Both the position numbers and the translations under genes were made by a program. Shown piece by piece: positions 1 to 6,509 of a DNA stretch of 15,256 nt (positions within the stretch are counted from its first letter, which is position 1; each line of letters opens with the position of its first letter). The notes beneath the pieces were generated by a model. That model was not told the DNA's origin and searched no databases. It was given only the letters and a program-made list of their open reading frames with translations. The DNA is from Gammaproteobacteria bacterium. Lineage in GTDB: Bacteria; Pseudomonadota; Gammaproteobacteria; HK1. Location: the NCBI GenBank assembly GCA_020444775.1, contig JAGRHX010000138.1:1-15256 (forward strand), read 5' to 3'.

Positions 1-2
1 GC

Positions 3-332
3 GGCAACCCGCTGGCCTGCGCGGCGGCGCTGGCGACCATGGAGACCTTGCAGCGCGACTCGCTGCCGGCGCGCGCCGAGGCACTCGGGGCGCGTTTCAT
101 GTCGCGCTTCGACGCCAGCCGCCTGGAGCGGGTCCGGGCGGTGCGGCAGATGGGGTTGATGATCGGGATCGAGCTGCGTGAGAAGGCGCGTCCCTATCTG
201 GAGGCGCTGATGACGCGTGGGGTGCTGGCACTGCCAGCCGGCCCGACCGTCATCCGATTGTTGCCGCCGTTGGTGATCGATGAGGCTCAGATCGACAGCG
301 TTGCCACGATTCTTCAAGAGGAGCTGGCCTGA
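3..332 (+). CDS. Class III aminotransferase, C-terminal part (LysJ/ArgD-like)
   Basis: This is the last 109 residues of a PLP-dependent class III aminotransferase; the start and the catalytic lysine lie upstream of the window. The visible part opens with the GNPLA motif that follows the PLP-binding core in this class. It then has VRQMGLMIGIEL and, near the end, GVLALPAGPTVIRLLPPLV, the C-terminal substrate-binding strand. ArgD/LysJ enzymes move an amino group between glutamate and the semialdehyde of N-acetylornithine or of a LysW-carried amino acid. The EKARPYLEALMTRGVLAL and AGPTVIR stretch resembles, from memory, Thermus-type LysJ more than enterobacterial ArgD. That suggests an amino-group-carrier-protein pathway, but an ordinary acetylornithine aminotransferase cannot be excluded from this fragment. 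It ends in TGA. The next gene starts 147 bases downstream with its own ribosome binding site. Confidence 0.85.
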   Translation, partial: GNPLACAAALATMETLQRDSLPARAEALGARFMSRFDASRLERVRAVRQMGLMIGIELREKARPYLEALMTRGVLALPAGPTVIRLLPPLVIDEAQIDSVATILQEELA

Positions 333-479
333 AGGAGCTCGTGACCCCGGAGGTCTCGCCTTGGGTACCCTGCACTGAATGCACGGGTGTAGAGGTTCGC
401 TTGTTGGTCTGGAACGGGTCATCGTTGAGTCGTCGTTGAAGCCGGCCTTCTTGCCGGGCAATGTGCTTGGAGGATTCGA

Positions 480-1661
480 ATGCGCAGGTCGCGACTGGCC
501 GCCGGTGGGCGAAACATCTTTCAAATGGTGCGTGAGAAACGCGCCGAGGTCGCCGAGAAAGGTGTCCGATTGCTCGATTTTTCTATTGGCGAGCCACGGG
601 GTTCCGCCTTGCCGAGCGCACGCAAGGCGGCCGCTGAAGCCGTGCTCAGTGACAATGAGTCAATGCACAGCTACCAGTACAACGCGAGCCCGGCGGTGCC
701 GGATTTCTCGCGTCGCTTCATCGAAGCGCATATCGGTCGCAGCTTGCCCGCAGGCGATGTCGCCTGGCTACCGATCCCGGGAATAAAGCCGACGCTCGGT
801 CTGTTGCCATTGGCTTGCGGCTGCGCTGAACACAGCCTGAGCGTCGCGACCATGACCCGGCCCGGTTATCCATCGCCCGCGGACTGGTGTGGCTTGTTGT
901 CTGGAACCCGGCACTACTCGCTACCGCTGAATCCCGCTAACGAGTTCCGCTTCTCGCTGGCCGACATCGAGCCTGGCACCGAACTGCTGATGCTCAACTA
1001 TCCGCACAATCCAAGTGGCCAGGTGGCGCACGAATCATGGTTGCGCGAGATCTGTGAGTACTGTGCGAAGAACGATATCCGCTTGTTCAACGATGCCGCC
1101 TATTGCGTGTTGGCATACGACAAGCAGAGCATCACCCTCTCGGAGGTCGCCACCGACTATCCCGAGCTGTCCTGGGCCGAGGCCTTCACGGCGGCCAAGC
1201 TCATCGGTAACGGCGCCGGCTGGCATGTCGGCGCAATGGTCGGATCGCCCGATTTCATTACCGATCTGGGCATCATCAAGGGTAAGACCGATACGGGATT
1301 CGTCGCGCCGATGGCGGCAGGAGCCCTGGCCGCGTTGGAGAATGACCAGGCGGGGATCGATCACTACCGACAGATGTATGAGCGCCGGGTCGGGGTTTTC
1401 ATTGACGTGCTCACACGTCAGGGGATGCGTCTCGCGCTCCGTCCTCGCGCGGGATTCTTCACCTTGTGGTTGGCGCCTGACCGGGCCTTCGGCGAGCCGA
1501 TGACTGACTCCGCGCAATTCAACTTCCAGATGATCGAGCGAACCGGCGTGGTAGGTGTGCATTTTCCCGGCTATCTGCGATATGCGGTGTGCGCCGACGT
1601 GGAGGCCGAGTCCGAGGCCATCGAGGCCGCATTCTCCAAGGCGCGCGTCGAGTACGACTGA
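480..1661 (+). CDS. Class I/II PLP-dependent aminotransferase
   Basis: A complete 393-residue fold-type I aminotransferase. GGAGG sits about seven bases before the ATG, which fixes the start. The expected active-site residues are visible: N177 in NYPHNPSG, which contacts the PLP O3', D205 and Y208 in FNDAAYCV, the probable Schiff-base lysine K240 in FTAAKLIGNGAGWHVG, and the carboxylate-binding R367 in the GYLRYAV stretch. The order and spacing fit the aspartate/LL-diaminopimelate/alanine aminotransferase group. The lysine context AAKLIGNG departs from the common SKxxxMxGWRxG pattern, so the substrate is not clear. It follows a class III aminotransferase in the same direction and may share a pathway, for example lysine- or diaminoacid-type metabolism; that link is inference. 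A hairpin lies four bases after the stop. Confidence 0.9.
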   Translation: MRRSRLAAGGRNIFQMVREKRAEVAEKGVRLLDFSIGEPRGSALPSARKAAAEAVLSDNESMHSYQYNASPAVPDFSRRFIEAHIGRSLPAGDVAWLPIPGIKPTLGLLPLACGCAEHSLSVATMTRPGYPSPADWCGLLSGTRHYSLPLNPANEFRFSLADIEPGTELLMLNYPHNPSGQVAHESWLREICEYCAKNDIRLFNDAAYCVLAYDKQSITLSEVATDYPELSWAEAFTAAKLIGNGAGWHVGAMVGSPDFITDLGIIKGKTDTGFVAPMAAGALAALENDQAGIDHYRQMYERRVGVFIDVLTRQGMRLALRPRAGFFTLWLAPDRAFGEPMTDSAQFNFQMIERTGVVGVHFPGYLRYAVCADVEAESEAIEAAFSKARVEYD

Positions 1662-1665
1662 GGCA

Positions 1666-1683
1666 CAGGTTGGAACCAACCTG
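1666..1683 (+). terminator. Hairpin just after the class I aminotransferase
   Basis: An inverted repeat, CAGGTTGG-AA-CCAACCTG, begins four bases after the TGA. The arms are perfect for eight bases. There is no clear T-run, so it may only stabilise the transcript end or work as a weak terminator. Confidence 0.4.
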
Positions 1684-1713
1684 CCCGAGTCGTTACCAGA
1701 ATTGCTCCGGTCG

Positions 1714-1743
1714 TCGCTGGGCGTCGGGTCGCTGGGCGTCGGA
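1714..1743. repeat. 15-bp tandem duplication
   Basis: TCGCTGGGCGTCGG occurs twice back to back, at 1714-1728 and 1729-1743, with one mismatch at the final base of the 15-bp unit. It lies in non-coding DNA about 50 bases after the aminotransferase stop. Confidence 0.75.
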
Positions 1744-2270
1744 CTGGGGTTATCGCGTCGAATGTCCCGGATCGGATGATTCCGGGGCATTTTGCCCCTG
1801 CAGCGGCCGTATACCGCGTCCTACGTACGCGCTAAAGCCAGTATTCGACGGTCTCGGACGACCAGTAATATCGGTGTTGCGAATCCCCTCATCCCCGGGG
1901 CCTTCGTCGTCCGACATCCCTTCGTTATCGGCATGGCCGATATCCTTGGTAATCCGTCGCATCCCTGTTTCGTCGGCGAGCTCGAATTGTGGAATGTCCT
2001 TCTGTTAATGACGTTACAATTTGAGACTGGACGAATTCTAGAATTACCTTAAACTTCCAACTGCAGGGAGAATGGCATTCAGCCTCGGTCACAGACCTGT
2101 GTGGCTGGTCTGTTCGGAATGTCCACTGTCTGGTGCGTCCACTGCCTGCCATGTCTTCTGCCCGACCGTGATGTTCTCCGCGGGTGCCGTCTGTAGGTCC
2201 ATCCGCTGTCGACATTAACGCAGAAGCGGCTTCGATCAGGGTCGTTCGACGAATGTCCGGACATCGTGTT

Positions 2271-2312
2271 GTCATTGAGTCCACGACATTGAGTCGGCGA
2301 CATTGAGTTGGT
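2271..2312. repeat. 14-bp tandem repeat, three units
   Basis: Three consecutive 14-bp units share the core CATTGAGT: GTCATTGAGTCCAC, GACATTGAGTCGGC and GACATTGAGTTGGT. The array ends about 127 bases before the H-NS-family start codon. A period near 1.3 helical turns is not typical of an activator array, so slippage is as likely as function. Confidence 0.75.
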
Positions 2313-2439
2313 ATGGACGTAGGAACGGCTTGAGGCAGAACGGCAGGCTGGTAAGTGAGTGTGGCCGGGAATGTAGGGCAATGGGGATTGGTGGTTTAGG
2401 ATTCAAAATTCAGTTCAGAACTTGGAGTTTATCTAGTCG

Positions 2440-2760
2440 ATGTTAATTGCTGGAATCGATCTATCCCGTCTCTCAATCGAAGATCTCAAGTCGTTGGCCG
2501 TCGGTGCGCAGAAGGAAGTCGATCGGCGCGAGCACGAAAGCAAGCTGGAGACGATTCGCCAGATGAAGGACATGGCGCGACGTGCGGGCATCTCACCCGA
2601 CGAGTTCGCGACCTTGTTCTCCACTGAAAAGCCCAAGGCAGCGGTCAAATACAGAAACCCCGAGAACGAGTCAGAGACCTGGTCGGGCCGGGGCAAACGG
2701 CCGCGCTGGCTGCAGGAGAAGCTGGAATCGGGTAGAACACTGGACGAGTTTCGCGTCTGA
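2440..2760 (+). CDS. H-NS-family histone-like DNA-binding protein
   Basis: A 106-residue nucleoid-associated protein of the H-NS/HvrA/StpA family. The N-terminal half (about residues 10-50, with SIEDLKSLAVGAQKEVDRRE) is a charged helical region of the kind used for oligomerisation. The C-terminal half carries the DNA-binding signature: YRNP at 71-74, then TWSGRGKRPRW at 80-90, where the GRGKRP loop enters the minor groove of A/T-rich DNA. Length is normal for the family. Members silence A/T-rich, often acquired DNA and bridge filaments along the chromosome. The ATG at 2440 is preceded by GGAG at 2424-2427, spaced a little long at 12 bases. The gene stands alone, with repeat-bearing non-coding DNA on both sides, and may repress itself through the A/T-rich DNA just upstream; that is inference. 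Confidence 0.93.
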   Translation: MLIAGIDLSRLSIEDLKSLAVGAQKEVDRREHESKLETIRQMKDMARRAGISPDEFATLFSTEKPKAAVKYRNPENESETWSGRGKRPRWLQEKLESGRTLDEFRV

Positions 2761-2788
2761 CCGCGCTGGCCGGCTCGACTCTGGGCTC

Positions 2789-2830
2789 GTGAGTGGGGAC
2801 TTGTGAGTGGGGACTTGTGAGTTGGGGCCC
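2789..2830. repeat. 14-bp tandem repeat, two exact units plus a partial third
   Basis: GTGAGTGGGGACTT occurs at 2789-2802 and 2803-2816. A diverged third unit, GTGAGTTGGGGCCC, follows at 2817-2830. The array starts 29 bases after the H-NS-family stop codon, in a 292-base stretch with no supported gene. Confidence 0.8.
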
Positions 2831-3052
2831 GGCCGTCGGGACATCGCGGGCCGATTCGCCGTAGTTGCCAGGCGATCGGCCCGCGTTTCCAAGCCCGTCG
2901 GAACCATGCACTCGAGCTTCGCGACTGGACCCGAACCCACTCACAGCGGGTGCGACCGATCGCTCAGCGCCCAGTCGAGCCGCCCAGAGGCTCGGTAAGC
3001 GGGCTGTCCATGAGCCGCGGCTTGTGCAGCGCAAGGCAAGGTCGCGCCGGAC

Positions 3053-3850
3053 TTACTGCCCCTTGAATTGCGGGGCGCGCTTTTCGACAAAGGCGCGAAT
3101 GCCTTCCCTGGCATCCTCCGTTTCGCGGCAGACGCTTTGCGCATAGGTCTCGAATTCGAGTGCCTGGCGGAGATCACAGTCCTGATTGTGGTATAGCGAT
3201 CGCTTCGCCAGGCGAATCGCCACCGGTGGGCCCGCCGCTATCCGACCGGCGAGCTCGTACACCGTGGGCAGCAACCCATCGGGCTCCACCAGGCGGCTTA
3301 CGATGCCCAGCTGCAAGGCCTCCTCGGCGCTGATCACATCACCCGTGAAGATCAGCTCGGCGGCTTTGGCCATGCCGACGATACGCGGTAGGAAATAGGT
3401 GCCGCCCCAGTCGACGTGCAGGCCGCGTCGGACGAAGGCCTGGCTGAAGCGGGCGTTGGTCGATGCAATACGCACGTCACAGGCCAGGGCGAGGTTCATG
3501 CCGGCGCCAGCGGCCGGACCGTTGACCGCGGCGATGACGGGCTTGCTCGCGTCGCGCATCGCCAGGACCACCTTGTCCCTGACGGGAGCGATCTTCTGCT
3601 CCAGCTCGTAGCCGGGCTCGGCGCGCTCATCGCGTTCGCGCATCGCCTTGACGTCTCCTCCGGAGCAGAATCCGCGTCCGGCTCCGGTGATGACCATGAC
3701 CCTTACCGCGCGGTCCTGGTCGGCGCGTTGAACCGCGTCGAGCAGATCGTCGCGCAGGGTGCCGCCCAGCGCGTTGAGTCGCTCCGGGCGATTCAGGGTC
3801 AGGGTCGCGATACCATCCACGACCTCGTAGATAAGACTCTCGTAGCTCAT
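3053..3850 (-). CDS. Enoyl-CoA hydratase/isomerase family protein, PaaG-like active site
   Basis: A 265-residue crotonase-fold protein acting on acyl-CoA thioesters. The ATG at 3850 follows GGAGAG by six bases; the same frame stays open further upstream, but that stretch has no family similarity. Family marks include LTLNRPERLNAL (about 17-28), the oxyanion-hole segments GRGFCSGGD (58-66) and AAVNGPAAGAG (107-117), and FLPRIVGMAKAAELIFTGD (153-171). Both glutamates of true hydratases are missing: N119 replaces the first (GMNLALACD) and F139 the second (FSQAFV). Instead D147 stands in GLHVDWGGTYFLP, the position of the catalytic aspartate in PaaG-type isomerases and in 4-chlorobenzoyl-CoA dehalogenase. 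It is therefore more likely an isomerase, or a related activity, than a hydratase. It stands alone and diverges from the alpha/beta hydrolase gene. Confidence 0.9.
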   Translation of the reverse strand: MSYESLIYEVVDGIATLTLNRPERLNALGGTLRDDLLDAVQRADQDRAVRVMVITGAGRGFCSGGDVKAMRERDERAEPGYELEQKIAPVRDKVVLAMRDASKPVIAAVNGPAAGAGMNLALACDVRIASTNARFSQAFVRRGLHVDWGGTYFLPRIVGMAKAAELIFTGDVISAEEALQLGIVSRLVEPDGLLPTVYELAGRIAAGPPVAIRLAKRSLYHNQDCDLRQALEFETYAQSVCRETEDAREGIRAFVEKRAPQFKGQ

Positions 3851-4046
3851 TGATTCTCTCCGATACGCGCGATCAGGGATGCGGTCCGGGGACCGGTGTA
3901 ACGCGAAGCATTCACACGCACAGCGGTCCACCGGGTCGGACTCGAATCGGGTGCATCCGCACGCGATTCGAAACGGACGCTCGATAAGGCGTCGTCGGCG
4001 AGGGACGATGCCGGCCTGGAACGTTTCGACGCAGCCCGTGGCTGCG

Positions 4047-4052
4047 ATTATA
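4047..4052 (-). promoter_or_regulatory. Possible -10 element for the crotonase-family gene
   Basis: The minus strand reads TATAAT here, a perfect sigma70-type -10. No acceptable -35 lies at 16-18 bases, so an activator would be needed or the match is chance. It would give a leader of roughly 190 bases. Confidence 0.25.
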
Positions 4053-4087
4053 GAGACCACACCGCCCGGATCCGCCAGCGGTGAACG

Positions 4088-4113
4088 TGGAAACGTCTGG
4101 CGGGCCGTTTCCA
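4088..4113. promoter_or_regulatory. Operator-like inverted repeat TGGAAACG-N10-CGTTTCCA
   Basis: Two perfect 8-bp arms, 4088-4095 and 4106-4113, are separated by ten bases, the usual geometry for a dimeric repressor. A second, wider pair with nearly the same half-site (TCGAAACG at 3968-3975 and CGTTTCGA at 4022-4029) lies on the crotonase-gene side. The site lies between the two divergent -10 hexamers and could control both genes. No regulator gene is adjacent. Confidence 0.45.
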
Positions 4114-4169
4114 GACACGGGACTGAACGGGCGGCCTGCCCGGAACCCGAAGCGGAGCGTCGCGACGCG

Positions 4170-4175
4170 TATAAT
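4170..4175 (+). promoter_or_regulatory. Possible -10 element for the alpha/beta hydrolase gene
   Basis: A perfect TATAAT lies 132 bases before the hydrolase ATG. No recognisable -35 hexamer sits at 16-18 bases upstream, so this is a weak call on its own. Confidence 0.3.
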
Positions 4176-4307
4176 CTCGTGTACCGTGGGCGCGGTCGTC
4201 GCTGCCGCTCGACCGTCACGCCCATCGAGCCCGATCGGCACCGGGCGGGTCGCTCAATCCAGACCGCGGAGGACGACGCTGCCTCTGCACAGAGGTACTC
4301 AAGCACG

Positions 4308-5186
4308 ATGTCCGAGATCCCTGGACCCACTTCGCATATCTACTTCTCGCAACGGCTGCGCCTGCACTACGTCGATTGGGGCAACCGCGACGCGCCACCG
4401 CTGTTGTTGGTGCATGGTGGCCGGGACCACTGTCGCAATTGGGATTGGGTCGCAGAGCAGTTCCGACAGGACTATCACATCATCGCACCCGACCTGCGGG
4501 GACATGGCGATTCACAGTGGTCGATCGGCGGCAACTACCATCTAGCCGACTATGTCTATGACATCGCGCAGCTGCTCCATCAGACCGGACTGACACCGGT
4601 GACCATCATCGGTCATTCGCTGGGTGGAGCCATCTCGCTGCACTACAGCGGCGCGTTTGCGGACAATGTCACGCGCCTGGTCGCCATCGAGGGCATGGGC
4701 CGGCCGCCGGAGAAACGCACCGAGGAGCAACGCGCGCCGACCGAGCGCTTCGGTCAGTGGCTGACGGAGATGCGCGAGCTGTCGGGACGCATTCCCAAGC
4801 GTTACCCGACCCTGGAGGACGCATTCGAGCGGATGCGCACCGCCAACCCGCACCTCAGTGCCGATCAGGCCCGTCACCTCACCGAGCATGGGGTAAATCA
4901 GAACGAGGACGGCTCCTACAGCTGGAAGTTCGACAACTACGTACGTCTGCACTCACCGTTCAGCATGCGCGGTTGGGACACGGTGGAGTTCTGGCGTGGC
5001 ATTCGTTGTCCCACCCTGCTGGTGCGTGGCACCGAGAGCTGGGCCACTGATCCACAGACCGACGGACGCATCCAATACTTCCACGATGCGCGCTGTCTGG
5101 CCCTCGATGGTGCCGGCCACTGGGTGCACCACGATCGTTTCGAGGCGTTCGTGGCCGCGGTCAAGGCCTTTCTGGCTGAGTCGTGA
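4308..5186 (+). CDS. Alpha/beta-fold hydrolase
   Basis: A 292-residue cytoplasmic alpha/beta hydrolase with no signal peptide. The ATG at 4308 follows AGAGGT (4291-4296) and starts directly before the fold; upstream codons in the same frame have no similarity to the family. Visible parts are the oxyanion motif HGG at 36-38, PDLRGHGDS at 61-69, the nucleophile elbow GHSLGG with S104, a helical cap of about residues 125-220 rich in charged residues, and the catalytic histidine H271 in GAGHWVHHD. At the usual acid position after strand 7 the sequence reads GTESW, so E243 probably replaces the usual aspartate; D248 is the other candidate. Substrate is unknown: ester, lactone or epoxide hydrolysis are all possible. 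The divergent neighbour handles acyl-CoA, so a role in degrading a carboxylic compound is a reasonable guess. Confidence 0.9.
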   Translation: MSEIPGPTSHIYFSQRLRLHYVDWGNRDAPPLLLVHGGRDHCRNWDWVAEQFRQDYHIIAPDLRGHGDSQWSIGGNYHLADYVYDIAQLLHQTGLTPVTIIGHSLGGAISLHYSGAFADNVTRLVAIEGMGRPPEKRTEEQRAPTERFGQWLTEMRELSGRIPKRYPTLEDAFERMRTANPHLSADQARHLTEHGVNQNEDGSYSWKFDNYVRLHSPFSMRGWDTVEFWRGIRCPTLLVRGTESWATDPQTDGRIQYFHDARCLALDGAGHWVHHDRFEAFVAAVKAFLAES

Positions 5187-5191
5187 CCTCA

Positions 5192-5230
5192 ACTGCGTCG
5201 ATTGCGACGACTGCAATCGACGCAGTCGTC
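5192..5230 (+). terminator. Overlapping hairpins after the hydrolase gene
   Basis: A perfect 14-bp stem (5192-5205 with 5213-5226, seven-base loop) begins six bases after the stop. A second 9-bp stem, GACGACTGC (5206-5214) with GCAGTCGTC (5222-5230), shares bases with the first, so only one can form at a time. There is no T-run; it is probably a transcript-end structure. Confidence 0.55.
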
Positions 5231-5481
5231 TGCGATCAAGTGGTCCGCGGTGCGCGTCGCCGCTATCTTTTTACGACCTGCATCAGTGATAATCGGACGT
5301 TGGCCGTGGCGCGCGGCGTTGCGCCGAATCACGAGCCGGGCCGCGAGAGCCGCACCGCGGTCGTGAGCCGGTAAGCATGACCGGCTCGATGACCGCTTCC
5401 GACACAAGTACTCTGGAGCGTCCGACCTTCGACCCCGGGCGCCAATCCAGAACGCATCTGGCGAAGACCGCATCCTGATTC

Positions 5482-6447
5482 ATGAATCCAACCCCGCTTC
5501 CGGCGCTCGATTCCGTAGCGAGCATCACCCAGAGCTTCGCGGAGCTCGGCTACATCTGCACACAGCGTGTCGCGACCGCCGTGCATATCGCTCACCGGTT
5601 GCAGAGGCCGATCCTCGTCGAAGGGCCGGCGGGCGTCGGTAAGACCGAGCTCGCCAAGACCACGGCCGATTGCATCGGCCTGCCGCTGATCCGCCTGCAG
5701 TGCTACGAAGGCCTGGACGAGTCCAAGGCACTGTACGAGTGGAAGTACGCCAAGCAGCTGCTGTACACGCAGCTGTTGAAGGACAAGCTGTCGGATGTGC
5801 TCGCCGACGCGAAGTCACTGGACGAGGCCGTAGAGCGTCTGCACCAGCAAGGCGATCTGTTCTTCTCCGAGCATTTCCTGGAGCCGCGGCCACTGCTGAA
5901 GGCGCTGCGCGAAGAGCGCGGTGCGGTGTTGCTGATCGACGAGGTGGACAAGTCCGACGAGGAGTTCGAGGCCTTCCTGCTCGAGGTGCTGTCCGACTTC
6001 CAGGTTTCGATTCCCGAGATCGGTACGATCCGGTCGGTAACCCGACCGCTGGTGTTCTTGACCAGCAACAATACTCGAGAGCTCAGTGACGCCCTGAAAC
6101 GGCGCTGCCTGCATCTGTTCATTCCCTTCCCGGAAGAGCGTCTGGAGCGTCGCATCGTCAGTGCCCGACTGCCCGCGGCCACCGATCGATTGACCCGTCA
6201 GGTGGTGAATTTCATCCAGCAGGTACGTCAGCTCGATCTCAAGAAGCTGCCATCGGTCAGCGAGACCATCGACTGGGCGCAGACCCTCATGCTGCTCAGC
6301 GCCGACGAGCTGGACGCGGATATGGTGCGCGATACCCTCGGCGTGTTCCTGAAGTTCGAGGAGGACCTGGAGCGTATCGAGGCGCAGCTCGGCACGCTGG
6401 TTTCGCAGGCGCATCGCGCTACCCAGACCATCGCCGCAGGCAGCTGA
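5482..6447 (+). CDS. MoxR-type AAA+ ATPase (CoxD-like)
   Basis: A 321-residue AAA+ ATPase of the MoxR family, thought to work as a chaperone that uses ATP to mature or insert cofactors into client enzymes, together with a VWA-domain partner. Walker A is GPAGVGKT at 48-55, Walker B is VLLIDEVDK with D153 and E154, sensor 1 is TSNN at 194-197, and ALKRRCL at 204-210 carries the arginine-finger region. A helical lid fills about residues 215-320. The insertion YEGLDESKALYEWKYAKQLLY (75-95) is typical of the CoxD-like branch. The ATG at 5482 has no clear ribosome binding site, but the family homology starts within about 20 residues. The VWA gene follows 62 bases later in the same direction, the usual pairing. 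No CO dehydrogenase structural genes are in view. Confidence 0.92.
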   Translation: MNPTPLPALDSVASITQSFAELGYICTQRVATAVHIAHRLQRPILVEGPAGVGKTELAKTTADCIGLPLIRLQCYEGLDESKALYEWKYAKQLLYTQLLKDKLSDVLADAKSLDEAVERLHQQGDLFFSEHFLEPRPLLKALREERGAVLLIDEVDKSDEEFEAFLLEVLSDFQVSIPEIGTIRSVTRPLVFLTSNNTRELSDALKRRCLHLFIPFPEERLERRIVSARLPAATDRLTRQVVNFIQQVRQLDLKKLPSVSETIDWAQTLMLLSADELDADMVRDTLGVFLKFEEDLERIEAQLGTLVSQAHRATQTIAAGS

Positions 6448-6509
6448 CGGCCGCGCATCCGGCTCGCGGCGGGGCCGGACGAGCAGCAGGCCATGCGAGG
6501 TAATACCCT

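Larger units (their letters stand above)
1662..2439. other. 778-bp non-coding stretch upstream of the H-NS-family gene
   Basis: No convincing gene was seen here: the open frames have no recognisable domain and overlap one another on both strands. Base composition falls towards A/T around 2000-2060 and 2390-2440. The stretch holds a 15-bp duplication (1714-1743), four copies of GAATGTCC (1760, 1992, 2117 and 2251), two perfect 12-bp palindromes (2034-2045 AATTCTAGAATT and 2253-2264 ATGTCCGGACAT), and three 14-bp tandem units (2271-2312). This looks like regulatory or decayed DNA rather than coding sequence. No matching -35/-10 pair for the H-NS-family gene could be found. Confidence 0.6.
3851..4307. 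other. 457-bp divergent intergenic region
   Basis: This region lies between the divergent enoyl-CoA hydratase/isomerase (minus) and alpha/beta hydrolase (plus) genes. No gene of its own is supported; the frames open across it are upstream extensions of the two flanking genes and carry no domain. It holds two consensus -10 hexamers, one on each strand, and four copies of GAAACG/CGTTTC in alternating orientation between 3970 and 4111. It also has a possible stem formed by CCGCCAG (4072-4078) and CTGGCGG (4097-4103). These features suggest shared control of the pair. Confidence 0.55.

Noticed and set aside
1792..2052. A small plus-strand open frame (86 residues) in the non-coding stretch
   Set aside because: There is no ribosome binding site and no recognisable domain, and competing frames overlap it on both strands.
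2789..2830. CRISPR-like array
   Set aside because: The units are directly adjacent with no spacers and only about 2.6 copies; it is a simple tandem repeat and no cas gene is present.
3879..4307. N-terminal extension of the alpha/beta hydrolase back to 3879
   Set aside because: The added residues are low-complexity Arg-rich sequence with no domain; AGAGGT precedes the ATG at 4308 and the fold begins there.
3851..4330. N-terminal extension of the crotonase-family gene to position 4330
   Set aside because: The frame is open, but the extra 160 residues have no family similarity and a good GGAGAG site lies before the ATG at 3850.
5288..5293. GATAAT as a -10 element for the MoxR gene
   Set aside because: No -35 match exists at 15-19 bases upstream, so a single hexamer is not enough to call a promoter.
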